This document shows positions 46,231-54,501 of a stretch of 64,000 bases of DNA, piece after piece. Location: contig CANLDN010000001.1 of the NCBI GenBank assembly GCA_947489445.1, positions 310,001 through 374,000 of the forward strand, given 5' to 3'. The DNA comes from an uncultured Paracoccaceae bacterium (GTDB lineage Bacteria > Pseudomonadota > Alphaproteobacteria > Rhodobacterales > Rhodobacteraceae). The notes under the pieces were generated by a model that ran no database searches, was not told the origin of the DNA, and saw only the letters and a list, made by a program, of their open reading frames with translations. The stretch's first letter is position 1. Each line of letters starts with the position of its first letter. The position numbers were made by a program, and so were the translations under genes.

Positions 46231-47579
46231 ACTGGACAGACAAGATCCCCGCCGCCGCCCAGACCTATTTGGAACAGAACAGGCTGGACGAGGTCGAATG
46301 CGTCATCGCCGACCTGCCTGGGATCGCGCGGGGCAAGGCCGTGCCCGCCGGTAAATGGGAAAAGCAAACCAGCTTTCATCTACCGAACTCCATCTTCTTC
46401 CAGACCATCACCGGAGACTGGGGCGAGGCCGCGGGCCCTGACGGGTTCCTCGAACCCGACATGGTGATGAAACCCGACCTGTCCACAACCACCGCTGCCC
46501 CCTGGGCCGATGACGGCACGCTGCAGGTGATCCACGACGCCTTCGACCAAAAAGGCGAACCCGTCCCCTTTGCCCCGCGTAATGTGTTGCGCCGGGTGGT
46601 AGAGCTTTACAACGCCGAAGGCTGGACCCCGATCGTCGCGCCCGAAATGGAATTCTACCTCGTCGCCCGCAATATCGACCCGGCCAAGGAAATTGAGCCG
46701 ATGATGGGCCGCACGGGCCGCCCCGCCGCCGGGCGGCAGGCCTATTCGATGTCTGCCGTGGATGATTACGGGCCGGTAATCGACGACATCTACGAATATG
46801 CCGAAATTCAGGGGTTCGAGATCGACGGCATCGCGCAGGAGGGCGGCGCAGGCCAATTGGAAATCAACCTGCGCCACGGCAACCCCATCAAGCTCGCCGA
46901 CGAAGTGTTCTTTTTCAAACGGCTGATCCGCGAGGCGGCACTCAAACACGACTGCTTTGCCACCTTCATGGCCAAACCGATCGAGGGCGAACCGGGATCG
47001 GCGATGCATATCCACCACTCGGTGCTGGATGCCAAGGGCAACAACATCTTTACCGGCCGCCAAGGCGGCGAAACGGACGCGTTCTTTCACTTCATCGGCG
47101 GCCTGCAGGAACACATGCCCAGCGTGATCGCCGTGATCGCCCCTTACGTGAACAGCTACCGCCGCTACGTGCGCGACCATGCCGCCCCGATCAACCTCGA
47201 ATGGGGGCGCGACAACCGAACCACCGGTATCCGCATCCCCGTCTCTCCGCCCGAGGCGCGGCGCATCGAAAACCGGCTCGCCGGGATGGACAGCAATCCG
47301 TACCTCTGCATCGCCGCCTCACTGGCCTGCGGTTATCTGGGGCTGAAGAACGAAACCCGCCCCGACAAACGCTGGCACGGCGACGCCTACGAATCCGAAG
47401 ACGAGGTGCCACAGGGCCTTTATGCCGCCCTCGACATGTTTGACGAAGCGAAGGAAATCCACGACGTCCTCGGCCCCGACTTCGCCCGCGTCTATTCCAT
47501 CGTCAAACGCGCCGAATACAACGAATTCCTGCAGGTGATCAGCCCGTGGGAACGCGAACATCTGTTGTTGAACGTATGA
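46227..47579 (+). CDS. Glutamine synthetase family protein (PuuA-like)
   Basis: 450 residues. The catalytic beta-grasp plus barrel regions are visible: VECVIADLPGIARGKAVPAGKW, IVAPEMEFYLVARN, GGAGQLEINLRHGNP, GSAMHIHHSVLDAKGNN and NRTTGIRIPVSPPEARRIENRLAGMDSNPY. The short, non-housekeeping form resembles gamma-glutamylpolyamine synthetases, which link glutamate to an amine with ATP. It is coupled to the genes before and after it (ATGA overlaps). The amine is unknown. Confidence 0.87.
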   Translation: MNWTDKIPAAAQTYLEQNRLDEVECVIADLPGIARGKAVPAGKWEKQTSFHLPNSIFFQTITGDWGEAAGPDGFLEPDMVMKPDLSTTTAAPWADDGTLQVIHDAFDQKGEPVPFAPRNVLRRVVELYNAEGWTPIVAPEMEFYLVARNIDPAKEIEPMMGRTGRPAAGRQAYSMSAVDDYGPVIDDIYEYAEIQGFEIDGIAQEGGAGQLEINLRHGNPIKLADEVFFFKRLIREAALKHDCFATFMAKPIEGEPGSAMHIHHSVLDAKGNNIFTGRQGGETDAFFHFIGGLQEHMPSVIAVIAPYVNSYRRYVRDHAAPINLEWGRDNRTTGIRIPVSPPEARRIENRLAGMDSNPYLCIAASLACGYLGLKNETRPDKRWHGDAYESEDEVPQGLYAALDMFDEAKEIHDVLGPDFARVYSIVKRAEYNEFLQVISPWEREHLLLNV

Positions 47580-48358
47580 TCTGGCACGGGCTGATCATCA
47601 TCCTGCTAACCTTGCTGACACAGGTGGGCGGGCTGGCATGGCTGATCGCCCTTGGGCTGCGGGCCGTCTTCGGGCGGCTCCTCCTGATGTTCCTGATCTG
47701 CTATCTGGCCCTGACCGTCACGGCCCACTACACCGCCCCGCTGGCCGGGCGCACGCCCCTGCCCTGCCTCGACGCGGGGCCGGCGCAAGTGGCCGTGCTC
47801 AACCCGCTCTACTGCGCGCTGAACCGGCACTATGTCAGTTCCGCGATGAAAGACCATGCGGACGCCCTTGCCGCCCATATGCATGACACCTATCCCGGCA
47901 CCCGCACCCGCGCGCTTGACGGCAACTTTCCCTTCATCGACGGTTTCCCACTGCTGCCTCACCTGTCGCATGATGATGGGGACAAGCTGGATTTCGCCTT
48001 CTTCTACACCAATGCTGAGGGGGAATACGAACTGGGCCGCGCCCGCTGGTTCCTCGGCTACTGGGCGTTCGAACAGCCCGGACCCAATGACCCGCAACCC
48101 TGCGCGGACGCAACCGGGCTATCGCTCCGCTGGGATCTGGACTGGCTGCAACCCTACTTGCGCAACTGGCCACTGGACGCGACGCGCACGGGCGAAATGC
48201 TGCGCTGGCTGGCCGACAATCCTGTTGGCCGCGACTACAAGGTGCTGATCGAGCCGCATCTGCAACAGCGGCTCGGCGTCACGGGCGAAGCACTCCGTTT
48301 CCAAGGCTGCTCTGCCGCCCGGCACGACGACCATATTCACGTGCAGTTCCAACCCTGA
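47576..48358 (+). CDS. Membrane-anchored protein with LAS-type metallopeptidase motifs
   Basis: 260 residues. Two N-terminal hydrophobic segments (residues 5-55) anchor it. The soluble part carries H132-x6-D139 (HLSHDDGDKLDF) and H253-x-H255 (DDHIHVQF), the zinc-ligand spacing of the LAS peptidases such as MepA. The region between is not an obvious match to a named family, so the assignment is tentative. The ATG overlaps the PuuA-like stop. A peptidoglycan or peptide amidase role in an amine cluster is unexpected. Confidence 0.7.
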   Translation: MIWHGLIIILLTLLTQVGGLAWLIALGLRAVFGRLLLMFLICYLALTVTAHYTAPLAGRTPLPCLDAGPAQVAVLNPLYCALNRHYVSSAMKDHADALAAHMHDTYPGTRTRALDGNFPFIDGFPLLPHLSHDDGDKLDFAFFYTNAEGEYELGRARWFLGYWAFEQPGPNDPQPCADATGLSLRWDLDWLQPYLRNWPLDATRTGEMLRWLADNPVGRDYKVLIEPHLQQRLGVTGEALRFQGCSAARHDDHIHVQFQP

Positions 48359-48433
48359 CAGGTCAGGAAAACCGGCATGGTTCGGATCGGGTTTTTGCTT
48401 CATCCTTATCGTCACAAATCGGTTTGGACACCT

Positions 48434-49078
48434 ATGATGTTTTGCGCCCCGAGAAAACTGTGTTGGGCTCTTTTGGCCACCATTTGGCTTCCCCTAACTG
48501 GGGTTGTGGCGCAAGAGCAGCCAGATTTCATCATTCCTATGGATGCATTCTTAAACCTGCCCGAAACATCGCTGCTGGAACAGGAGAAGCGTGAAAGCAC
48601 GAGATCCACTCTGTCACCCGGCATGATGGCGCATCTGCCAGTGACAGAGGCGGTGCGACCAACACTGCGATCATGCCTGGAGCCAATAGAAGCTGATGCA
48701 ACGAGTGTTGACCTGACAAATCTTGATTGGTCGAACTTCCGAACGACCGATGAAATGGAAATCTGCATTTTTCGTGTTGCCACACTGTTCGACGGTCCGG
48801 ACGACATTGAGGGATGGCTCTCGGAACTTGGCATGACTTCTATTCGACATCGGGAAATCAGACTGAGTTACCGTAACCCGAATTCTGATGCGGAAAGGCC
48901 AATCGGCATCGCCATCAGCGGAGGTTATGGACTGCGCCACGGCGATAGATGGGCGGCGATGCGCACTGTCTGCAAGGGCAGGCAACTTGACTGCGTCTTT
49001 GCCTACGGGTTTTCGATATTGATCGTCTGGTCAGACGGTCAGATTAGAAGTGTCCAGGCAGGCTTCAGTTATTTGTGA
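48434..49078 (+). CDS. Exported protein of unknown function
   Basis: About 214 residues from ATG 48434; an earlier ATG at 48377 would place 19 basic residues before the signal peptide. The signal segment is PRKLCWALLATIWLPLTGVVAQ. The mature part has a handful of cysteines (LRSCLEPIE, EICIFRV, VCKGRQLDCVF) that could pair in the periplasm. I do not recognise a family. It lies between the LAS-like gene and the FAD oxidoreductase and its codon use looks somewhat less GC-rich than its neighbours. Confidence 0.65.
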   Translation: MMFCAPRKLCWALLATIWLPLTGVVAQEQPDFIIPMDAFLNLPETSLLEQEKRESTRSTLSPGMMAHLPVTEAVRPTLRSCLEPIEADATSVDLTNLDWSNFRTTDEMEICIFRVATLFDGPDDIEGWLSELGMTSIRHREIRLSYRNPNSDAERPIGIAISGGYGLRHGDRWAAMRTVCKGRQLDCVFAYGFSILIVWSDGQIRSVQAGFSYL

Positions 49079-49141
49079 AGGGTCTGAATGGTCCGTCCGA
49101 CCATCTGGTGCTCTGGTCTATGATCTGGCTATATCCTTTGC

Positions 49142-50446
49142 ATGAACCCGCTGTACCGCAATGACCGCCCCGGCCAGCTTCCCAAAAGCTGGTACGCCGC
49201 CAGCACCGACATTCCGCCGGAACGACCCCCGCTTTACGGGCAGACCACGGCGGATGTCTGCATCGTCGGGGCGGGTTACGCCGGGTTGTCAGCGGCCCGG
49301 CACCTCGCCGAAAAGGGGCTGGATGTGGTCGTGCTGGACGCCCATCGTGCCGGGTTTGGCGCATCCGGGCGCAACGGCGGACAAGTCGGCACCGGCTACA
49401 ATGCCGATCAGGAGACACTGGAAAAGAAGTGTGGGCTGGACGCGGCCAAAGCGCTCTGGGCGCTCGCGGAAGAGGCCAAGGCGGACCTGCGCCAGACCTG
49501 CACTGATCACATCCCCGAGGCGCGCTATACCCCCGGTGTCGCCCATGGCTGCTACAGCAAGGGCGAGGCAGCGGCATATGCGGACCACGCAGAACATCTG
49601 GCCCAGACCTATGGCTACGACCAGATCGAAACACTCGACACGGACGCGATGCAGGCGCTTGTCAAAACCCCACTCTACAAGGGCGGCATCCTGGATATGG
49701 GGGCCGGGCATATCCACCCGCTGCGCTATGCCTTTGGCCTCGCACGTCTGGCCGAGGCCAAAGGCGCCCGGCTTTTCGACCGATCCGAGGTCCATCACAT
49801 CGCCCATGGCGACCCTGCCGAGGTCCGTACAGACAGGGGCTGCGTCAAGGCGCACCATGTCATCCTCGCCGGAAATGGCTACCTGCCCCATATCGAACGC
49901 AAGGTGGCCGCAAAAGTCATGCCGATCAACAGCTTCATCTGCGCCACCGAACCGCTGGGTGACAAGGCCGCCGCGGTGCTGGCCCGCGACATCGCCGTGG
50001 CCGACAGCAAATTCGTCGTGAACTATTTCCGCATGTCCGAAGACAAACGGTTTCTCTTCGGCGGACGCGAAAGCTATTCCATCGGCTTTCCCAAGGACAT
50101 CAGCACGGCGCTGGTGGCGCGCATGACCACCCTCTTCCCGCAACTGAAAGATGCGCGAATCGATTACGTCTGGGGCGGCACGCTGGGCATCACCATGACC
50201 CGCCTTCCCGCCCTGCAGCGGATAGCACCCAACATCCTTTCCGGTGCCGGATTCTCGGGCCACGGGGTCGCCCTTTCCGGTCTGGCGGGCAAGGTGATGG
50301 CCGAAGCGGTGGCCGGTCAGGCCAGCCGTTTCGACACGCTAAGTGCCCTGAACGTCCCGAATTTCCCCGGCGGGGCGGCATTTCGTGCGCCGCTGCTGAC
50401 ATTGGCAATGACGTGGTACGCGCTACGCGATCGTCTGGGCATCTGA
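49142..50446 (+). CDS. FAD-dependent amine/amino-acid oxidoreductase (DAO family, PuuB-like)
   Basis: 434 residues. The FAD-binding Rossmann motif is TADVCIVGAGYAGLSAARHLAEKGLDVVVLDA, then GFGASGRNGGQVGTG, as in DAO-type oxidases including PuuB. The C-terminal part has VWGGTLGITMTRLPALQRIAPN and GFSGHGVALSGLAGKVMAE. The opening PLYRNDRPGQLPKSWYAA is typical of PuuB-like enzymes, which oxidise gamma-glutamyl-amines. It fits the second step of a gamma-glutamylation pathway started by the PuuA-like protein upstream. Confidence 0.9.
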   Translation: MNPLYRNDRPGQLPKSWYAASTDIPPERPPLYGQTTADVCIVGAGYAGLSAARHLAEKGLDVVVLDAHRAGFGASGRNGGQVGTGYNADQETLEKKCGLDAAKALWALAEEAKADLRQTCTDHIPEARYTPGVAHGCYSKGEAAAYADHAEHLAQTYGYDQIETLDTDAMQALVKTPLYKGGILDMGAGHIHPLRYAFGLARLAEAKGARLFDRSEVHHIAHGDPAEVRTDRGCVKAHHVILAGNGYLPHIERKVAAKVMPINSFICATEPLGDKAAAVLARDIAVADSKFVVNYFRMSEDKRFLFGGRESYSIGFPKDISTALVARMTTLFPQLKDARIDYVWGGTLGITMTRLPALQRIAPNILSGAGFSGHGVALSGLAGKVMAEAVAGQASRFDTLSALNVPNFPGGAAFRAPLLTLAMTWYALRDRLGI

Positions 50447-50526
50447 AGTTTCATAAGTCCGTCATGGAAATGTGACATGATTCGTGTTAGCTTTTGCCGA
50501 AATGTCCATTCAGGAAAGCTGAAAAC

Positions 50527-51711
50527 ATGTCCCACATCCCCAATGTTTACGATGCCGAACCGATCCCCGCCGCCGCGATGGAAGACGTCAGCCGCATCCT
50601 GCGATCCGGGGATCTGTTCCGATATACATCCGACAATTCGCCCGTGGCATTGCTGGAGGCCGAATTTGCCGCGCTCATGGGCAGCAAATACGCGCTTGCC
50701 GTCTCGTCCTGCTCTGCCGCGCTTTTCCTGTCACTCAAGGCGCTCGACCTGCCCAAGGGCGCGCGCGTCCTGATCCCAGCCTTCACATTCGGCGCTGTTC
50801 CCTCTGCCGTGGTGCATGCGGATTTCATGCCGGTGCTGTGCGAATGCGGGGATAACTACCGGATCAACCTCGATGATTTCGAAGCCAAGATCGATCTGGT
50901 CGATGCGGTGATCATCAGCCATATGCGCGGGCATACATCCGACATGGATGAGATCATGGCGATCTGCAGCGCATACGGCAAACCCGTGATCGAAGATGCG
51001 GCCCATTCGCTTGGCACCACATGGCACGGGCGCAATATCGGAACCATCGGCAAGGTCGGCTGCTTCAGTTTTCAGTCCTACAAGATGCTGAATGCGGGCG
51101 AAGGCGGGATCATGATTTCCGATGATGCCGACCTGATCGCGCGTGCGGTCATCATGTCAGGGGCTTACGAGCATAACTGGAAGAAACATCCCGTTCTACA
51201 GGACGCCTTTGCCAAATGGCAGAACAAGCTGCCGCTCTATAACCAGCGGCTCAATACCCTCTCCGCCGCGATCATCCGGCCACAGCTGGCCGAGTTGCCC
51301 CGCCGCGTGGCCAATGGACGGCGCAACCATGATCATGTCGCAACGCAACTGAACCATTCGCCATGGCTCGCCGTACCGGAAAAGCTGGCGCCGGAAGAAC
51401 GGGCGCCGGATTCAATCCAGTTCAATCTGGTCGGCATGTCAGACGCACAAATCCATGATTTCATCGCGGCAACCACCGATGCAGGCATGAAAGTGCAGGT
51501 TTTCGGGCAAAGCACCGACAACGCACGTGCTTTCTGGAACTGGCAATTCATCGAGCGCATCCCGCAACTGCCGCGCACGCGCGAAATGTTGATGCGGGCC
51601 TGCGACGTGCGCTTGCCTGCCCGGCTCAACCTGGATGATTGCGACATCATCGCCCAGATCATTGTGGAAGCTGCTGAGCAGGTCATGACCCCCGAACTGG
51701 CCATTGCCTAA
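50527..51711 (+). CDS. DegT/DnrJ/EryC1/StrS-family PLP aminotransferase
   Basis: 394 residues. Motifs are YALAVSSCSAALFLSLKALDLPKGARVLIPAFTFGAVPSAV, PVIEDAAHSLGTTWHG and the PLP lysine in CFSFQSYKMLNAGEGGIM. The ATG at 50527 has AGGAAAG 8 bases upstream; an ATG 11 codons earlier is less likely. Family members usually aminate keto-sugars, but no sugar-nucleotide genes are nearby, so an unusual amine or keto-acid substrate is possible. Its TAA overlaps the stop of the convergent LysR gene by four bases. Confidence 0.9.
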   Translation: MSHIPNVYDAEPIPAAAMEDVSRILRSGDLFRYTSDNSPVALLEAEFAALMGSKYALAVSSCSAALFLSLKALDLPKGARVLIPAFTFGAVPSAVVHADFMPVLCECGDNYRINLDDFEAKIDLVDAVIISHMRGHTSDMDEIMAICSAYGKPVIEDAAHSLGTTWHGRNIGTIGKVGCFSFQSYKMLNAGEGGIMISDDADLIARAVIMSGAYEHNWKKHPVLQDAFAKWQNKLPLYNQRLNTLSAAIIRPQLAELPRRVANGRRNHDHVATQLNHSPWLAVPEKLAPEERAPDSIQFNLVGMSDAQIHDFIAATTDAGMKVQVFGQSTDNARAFWNWQFIERIPQLPRTREMLMRACDVRLPARLNLDDCDIIAQIIVEAAEQVMTPELAIA

Positions 51712-52667
51712 AGCAGGCGAAGTTTTTCTTCCAACCACGGGTATTGCGCAACCGCAGGTGTGACGATCATCTCGGTCAGTAGCGGCTTGAGCCGTGCTGC
51801 GATGGTGCCGGGCATGTCACCCAGAATGTCGCGGCGCGCGGTCAGCGAAATCGTCCGGCTGAACGGGGCGAAAGGCAGCGGCAGAAGATCGACACTATCC
51901 CGGAACCGCTGTGCACGCAGCCATCCCAGCGGTGTCAGAATTGTCCAGCCCGTCCCGTCGGCAACCATCGCCATGATTGCATGATAGCTGTCCAGCTCAA
52001 ACCGATGAGTCAAACGCAGGTTCTGTCTTGCCAAGTGATCCGCAATCATGCGCCCCATGTGGTGGCGGGTCGTGTATTGGATCAGTTGCATTCGGCGGAT
52101 TTGACGCGCCACATCATCGCCGTTCACCGATCCCTTGGGAACGGCCATAATGAAAGGCTCTATCAACAGCGGATGAACCTCCAGACCTGACATGTTGTGG
52201 CCCATGTCGGCGGCAACGATAACATCCAGTGCGCGACTATCAAGCAAATCGAACAATTGATGCGAGGCGCCGGTTTCCAGCAAAAACTGGCAGTTTTTTA
52301 GCTCCGCACTCATTGCACCCAAAAGGCCGGGGGTAACGTCGGCGTCAAAATCCTCAATCATGCCCAATCGAAAACTCGTCAGACGACTGAAATCAGCCAT
52401 TGCAAGCTCTGCGCGCGCCTGATCCGCCTCGTTCATAATTGCGTTGGCGCGACGTAGAAACATCTCCCCGGCGGGGGTCAGCGTCACCGGGCGCTCGCCA
52501 CGGTTCAAAAGCGTGGTGCCAATCGCACCTTCCAGATTTGTGATTTGCTGGCTGACGGTTGCGGGCGAACTGCCCAACCGGCGGGCCGCTGCAGATATCG
52601 ACGCCTCTTCAGCGGTCGCGACGAAAACTTCAATACCCCAAAGCGTGATCTTGCCCGTTGTCGCCAT
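51708..52667 (-). CDS. LysR-family transcriptional regulator
   Basis: 319 residues. N-terminal winged helix (FVATAEEASISAAARRLGSSPATVSQQITNLEGAIGTTLLNRG, RPVTLTPAGEMFLRRA) and a two-lobed effector domain (LDVIVAADM, PFIMAVPKGSV, AIMAMVADGTGWTILTPLGWL). It converges with the DegT gene. LysR regulators often control adjacent genes, so the amine cluster is the first candidate target. No clear LysR box was picked out upstream of the cluster. Confidence 0.92.
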   Translation of the reverse strand: MATTGKITLWGIEVFVATAEEASISAAARRLGSSPATVSQQITNLEGAIGTTLLNRGERPVTLTPAGEMFLRRANAIMNEADQARAELAMADFSRLTSFRLGMIEDFDADVTPGLLGAMSAELKNCQFLLETGASHQLFDLLDSRALDVIVAADMGHNMSGLEVHPLLIEPFIMAVPKGSVNGDDVARQIRRMQLIQYTTRHHMGRMIADHLARQNLRLTHRFELDSYHAIMAMVADGTGWTILTPLGWLRAQRFRDSVDLLPLPFAPFSRTISLTARRDILGDMPGTIAARLKPLLTEMIVTPAVAQYPWLEEKLRLL

Positions 52668-52744
52668 TCATTGTCCCTCATTGGTGCATCCCCAGAAAAC
52701 TCAGGGCCAAGGGCCTGTGTGGGTTAATGCAACCTTAACCTCAC

Positions 52745-52996
52745 ATGCGCAGTGATCAAAAGACGCAAAATCAAGCTCTTATACGTCCAATCGGAAACAA
52801 CTGGTTCTCACAGGTTTTTCATTGCCGTGCAGATCAAACGGGCGGTGTCATTCGCAGACAGATCATTGATGTCGAAAGGGAGGTGGGTGTTCCCGGCTTT
52901 GTTGCTGAAATCGACCAACCCGGATTTCGGTTGATCCGAACGCAGCATTACTTTTTGGTTGTATGCAATGGCGGCCCGATTGAAGTGATAATGTAA
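52745..52996 (+). CDS. Small conserved-looking protein
   Basis: 83 residues from ATG 52745. The core GNNWFSQVFHCRADQTGGVIRRQIIDVEREVGVPGFVAEIDQ and HYFLVVCNGGPIEVIM reads as a real folded protein, and I recall similar short proteins in Rhodobacterales genomes, sometimes annotated without a firm function. The ribosome site is poor. It is followed at once by a paired palindrome and the convergent phaR gene, which supports a true 3-prime gene end. The reading frame overlapping it from 52752 looks far less protein-like. Confidence 0.58.
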   Translation: MRSDQKTQNQALIRPIGNNWFSQVFHCRADQTGGVIRRQIIDVEREVGVPGFVAEIDQPGFRLIRTQHYFLVVCNGGPIEVIM

Positions 52997-52997
52997 A

Positions 52998-53048
52998 CCA
53001 AATTTCTAGAAATTTGGTGGTGTGGAAGGAATTTCGAGAAGTTCCTTC
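52998..53048. terminator. Paired palindromes between a small gene and convergent phaR
   Basis: A perfect 20-bp palindrome (CCAAATTTCT / AGAAATTTGG, 52998-53017) is followed by an 11-bp inverted pair with one mismatch that would form a G-U pair in RNA (GAAGGAATTTC / GAAGTTCCTTC, 53025-53048). No long T run. It resembles the pair at 39175-39220 in layout and position. Confidence 0.65.
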
Positions 53049-53052
53049 GCCC

Positions 53053-53592
53053 TTACTTACCCATCTTTGACAACTTGTCCTGCAATGCCGCCAACTGAGT
53101 CTTGATCTCATCCAAATCATCGCCGCCATCCTGATCGGCACCACGCGCGCCCGGGATCATACCCCCCGTCATTGCCTTGAAAAACGCCTCCTGCTGCGCA
53201 CGCATTGCTTCGAAACCCGGCATCGCCGCCATCGGGTTGGCCTTACCCATGTTTTCCATCGCCTTTGATTGGCCATCGCGCAGCATCTCAAAACTGGCTT
53301 GCAAGAACTGCGGAACCACGGATGCAGCCTGACTGGTGTAGCTGCGCACCAAATCCGTCAGCACATCAACAGGCAATACATTTTCGCCGCGACTTTCGTG
53401 CTCTGCGATAATTTGCAACAGGTATTGACGGGTCAAGTCATCACCGGATTTCAAATCCACAATCTGCACCTCACGGCCTTCGCGGATAAATGCGGCAATA
53501 TCCTCTAGTGTCACGTAATCACTCGTCTCAGTGTTATAGAGACGCCGACTGGCGTAACGCTTGATCAGTAGCGGTTTGTTGGTTTCAGCCAC
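53053..53592 (-). CDS. phaR: PhaR, polyhydroxyalkanoate synthesis repressor
   Basis: 179 residues. The N-terminal PHB/PHA accumulation regulator DNA-binding domain is clear (LLIKRYASRRLYNTETSDYVTLEDIAAFIREGREVQIVDLKSGDDLTRQYLLQII), followed by the conserved LPVDVLTDLVRSY region. It represses phaP and its own gene and is released by binding PHA granules. The GTG at 53592 is chosen for GGGAGGG upstream; ATG 53673 would add 27 residues that overlap the next gene. TGC-rich sites near phaP and phaC/phaZ are its likely targets. Confidence 0.94.
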   Translation of the reverse strand: MAETNKPLLIKRYASRRLYNTETSDYVTLEDIAAFIREGREVQIVDLKSGDDLTRQYLLQIIAEHESRGENVLPVDVLTDLVRSYTSQAASVVPQFLQASFEMLRDGQSKAMENMGKANPMAAMPGFEAMRAQQEAFFKAMTGGMIPGARGADQDGGDDLDEIKTQLAALQDKLSKMGK

Positions 53593-53669
53593 GGCCGTCC
53601 CTCCCAAGACATGTTGCGGTGCAGAGAAGCCTATGCCGCGTCTGCGCAAAAAGAAAGAGGCTTGCGCAA

Positions 53670-54401
53670 TCACCGGGCCGCCAGCGTCATAATTATTTCG
53701 GGACTGCGAGGCGCAAAGTGGCTTCCATCCCAGTCGCCATGAGCATGAACAACGCGCAATCCGGCACCTTCGGCGAGTTGCGTCAGTGTTGGAAGATCAG
53801 CAAAGCGCAGTACACTTTCGGATATCAGTTGCCTGTCGGGAAACTGATAGAATGACTTGAATGTGACCATCGCCCCCGTCACTTTTTCTACGTCATGCCA
53901 TTGGGTCACCTGCTGCCCGTCTGGCAGCGTTCTGGTAACGGTCGACGCTTCAGGCACCCAACGCTCCCAAGCCCGCGCTGCAGGATTTCGGGTTTCAAAC
54001 GCAAGCCGCGCCCCCGGGTGCATCAGACGCCGTGCTGCGGAAAAAAAGGCCATGATCTCGGCATCGGTCAGAATGCATTGAAACGCATGACCCGACATGA
54101 AAATCAGATCAAAGGGAGGGGTTTGGTAGTCCGTGATTGTGCCACATACCCATTTCACATCCATCCCGCCCGGCGCAGACGCAGCAAAATCCAGCATGGG
54201 CCAGGCCGGATCCAACCCGGTCACGTCGTGTCCGTCTTTCGCAATAGCCCGAGCGATGAGCCCGGTCCCGCATCCCACCTCCAGCACACGATTTGGTGCA
54301 GGCCCCGGCAAGTTCGCGTAATGGGCGCGATGGTCACTCCAGCCGTTGAAAGTATCATAGAGCGCGACAAGATCAGGGTCCGTGTAATGTAGATCTGGCA
54401 T
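53670..54401 (-). CDS. Class I SAM-dependent methyltransferase
   Basis: 243 residues. Motif I is VLEVGCGTGLIARAIAKDGHDVTGLDPAWPML, with the acidic residue at the end of strand 2, and motif post-I/II are PFDLIFMSGHAFQ. The ATG at 54401 (MPDLHYTDPDLVALYDTFNGWSDHRAHYA) has the usual opening of this group; upstream residues would enter the phaP terminator. The substrate is unknown. It lies between phaP and phaR on the same strand but is separated from phaP by a terminator. Confidence 0.87.
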   Translation of the reverse strand: MPDLHYTDPDLVALYDTFNGWSDHRAHYANLPGPAPNRVLEVGCGTGLIARAIAKDGHDVTGLDPAWPMLDFAASAPGGMDVKWVCGTITDYQTPPFDLIFMSGHAFQCILTDAEIMAFFSAARRLMHPGARLAFETRNPAARAWERWVPEASTVTRTLPDGQQVTQWHDVEKVTGAMVTFKSFYQFPDRQLISESVLRFADLPTLTQLAEGAGLRVVHAHGDWDGSHFAPRSPEIIMTLAAR

Positions 54402-54424
54402 GGCACAATCATGTAAGAAGAGAT

Positions 54425-54454
54425 AAAAAAAGACGGCCCGCGATGCGGACCGTC
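54425..54454 (-). terminator. Rho-independent terminator of phaP
   Basis: On the minus strand a 10-bp stem (GACGGTCCGC / GCGGGCCGTC, one G-U pair) with a 3-base loop is followed by seven T residues. It lies about 50 bp after the phaP stop. Confidence 0.9.
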
Positions 54455-54501
54455 CTTCGAAGATCATACCTTCAGGGAGGAGAAGGTCGATCCAAACCAG
54501 C

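Noticed and set aside
46380..47180. Minus-strand open frame within the PuuA-like gene
   Set aside because: It is antisense to a recognised glutamine synthetase family gene and has no ribosome site.
49289..50263. Minus-strand open frame of 324 codons within the FAD oxidoreductase gene
   Set aside because: It is the antisense shadow of a GC-rich coding region; the plus-strand product has a complete FAD motif.
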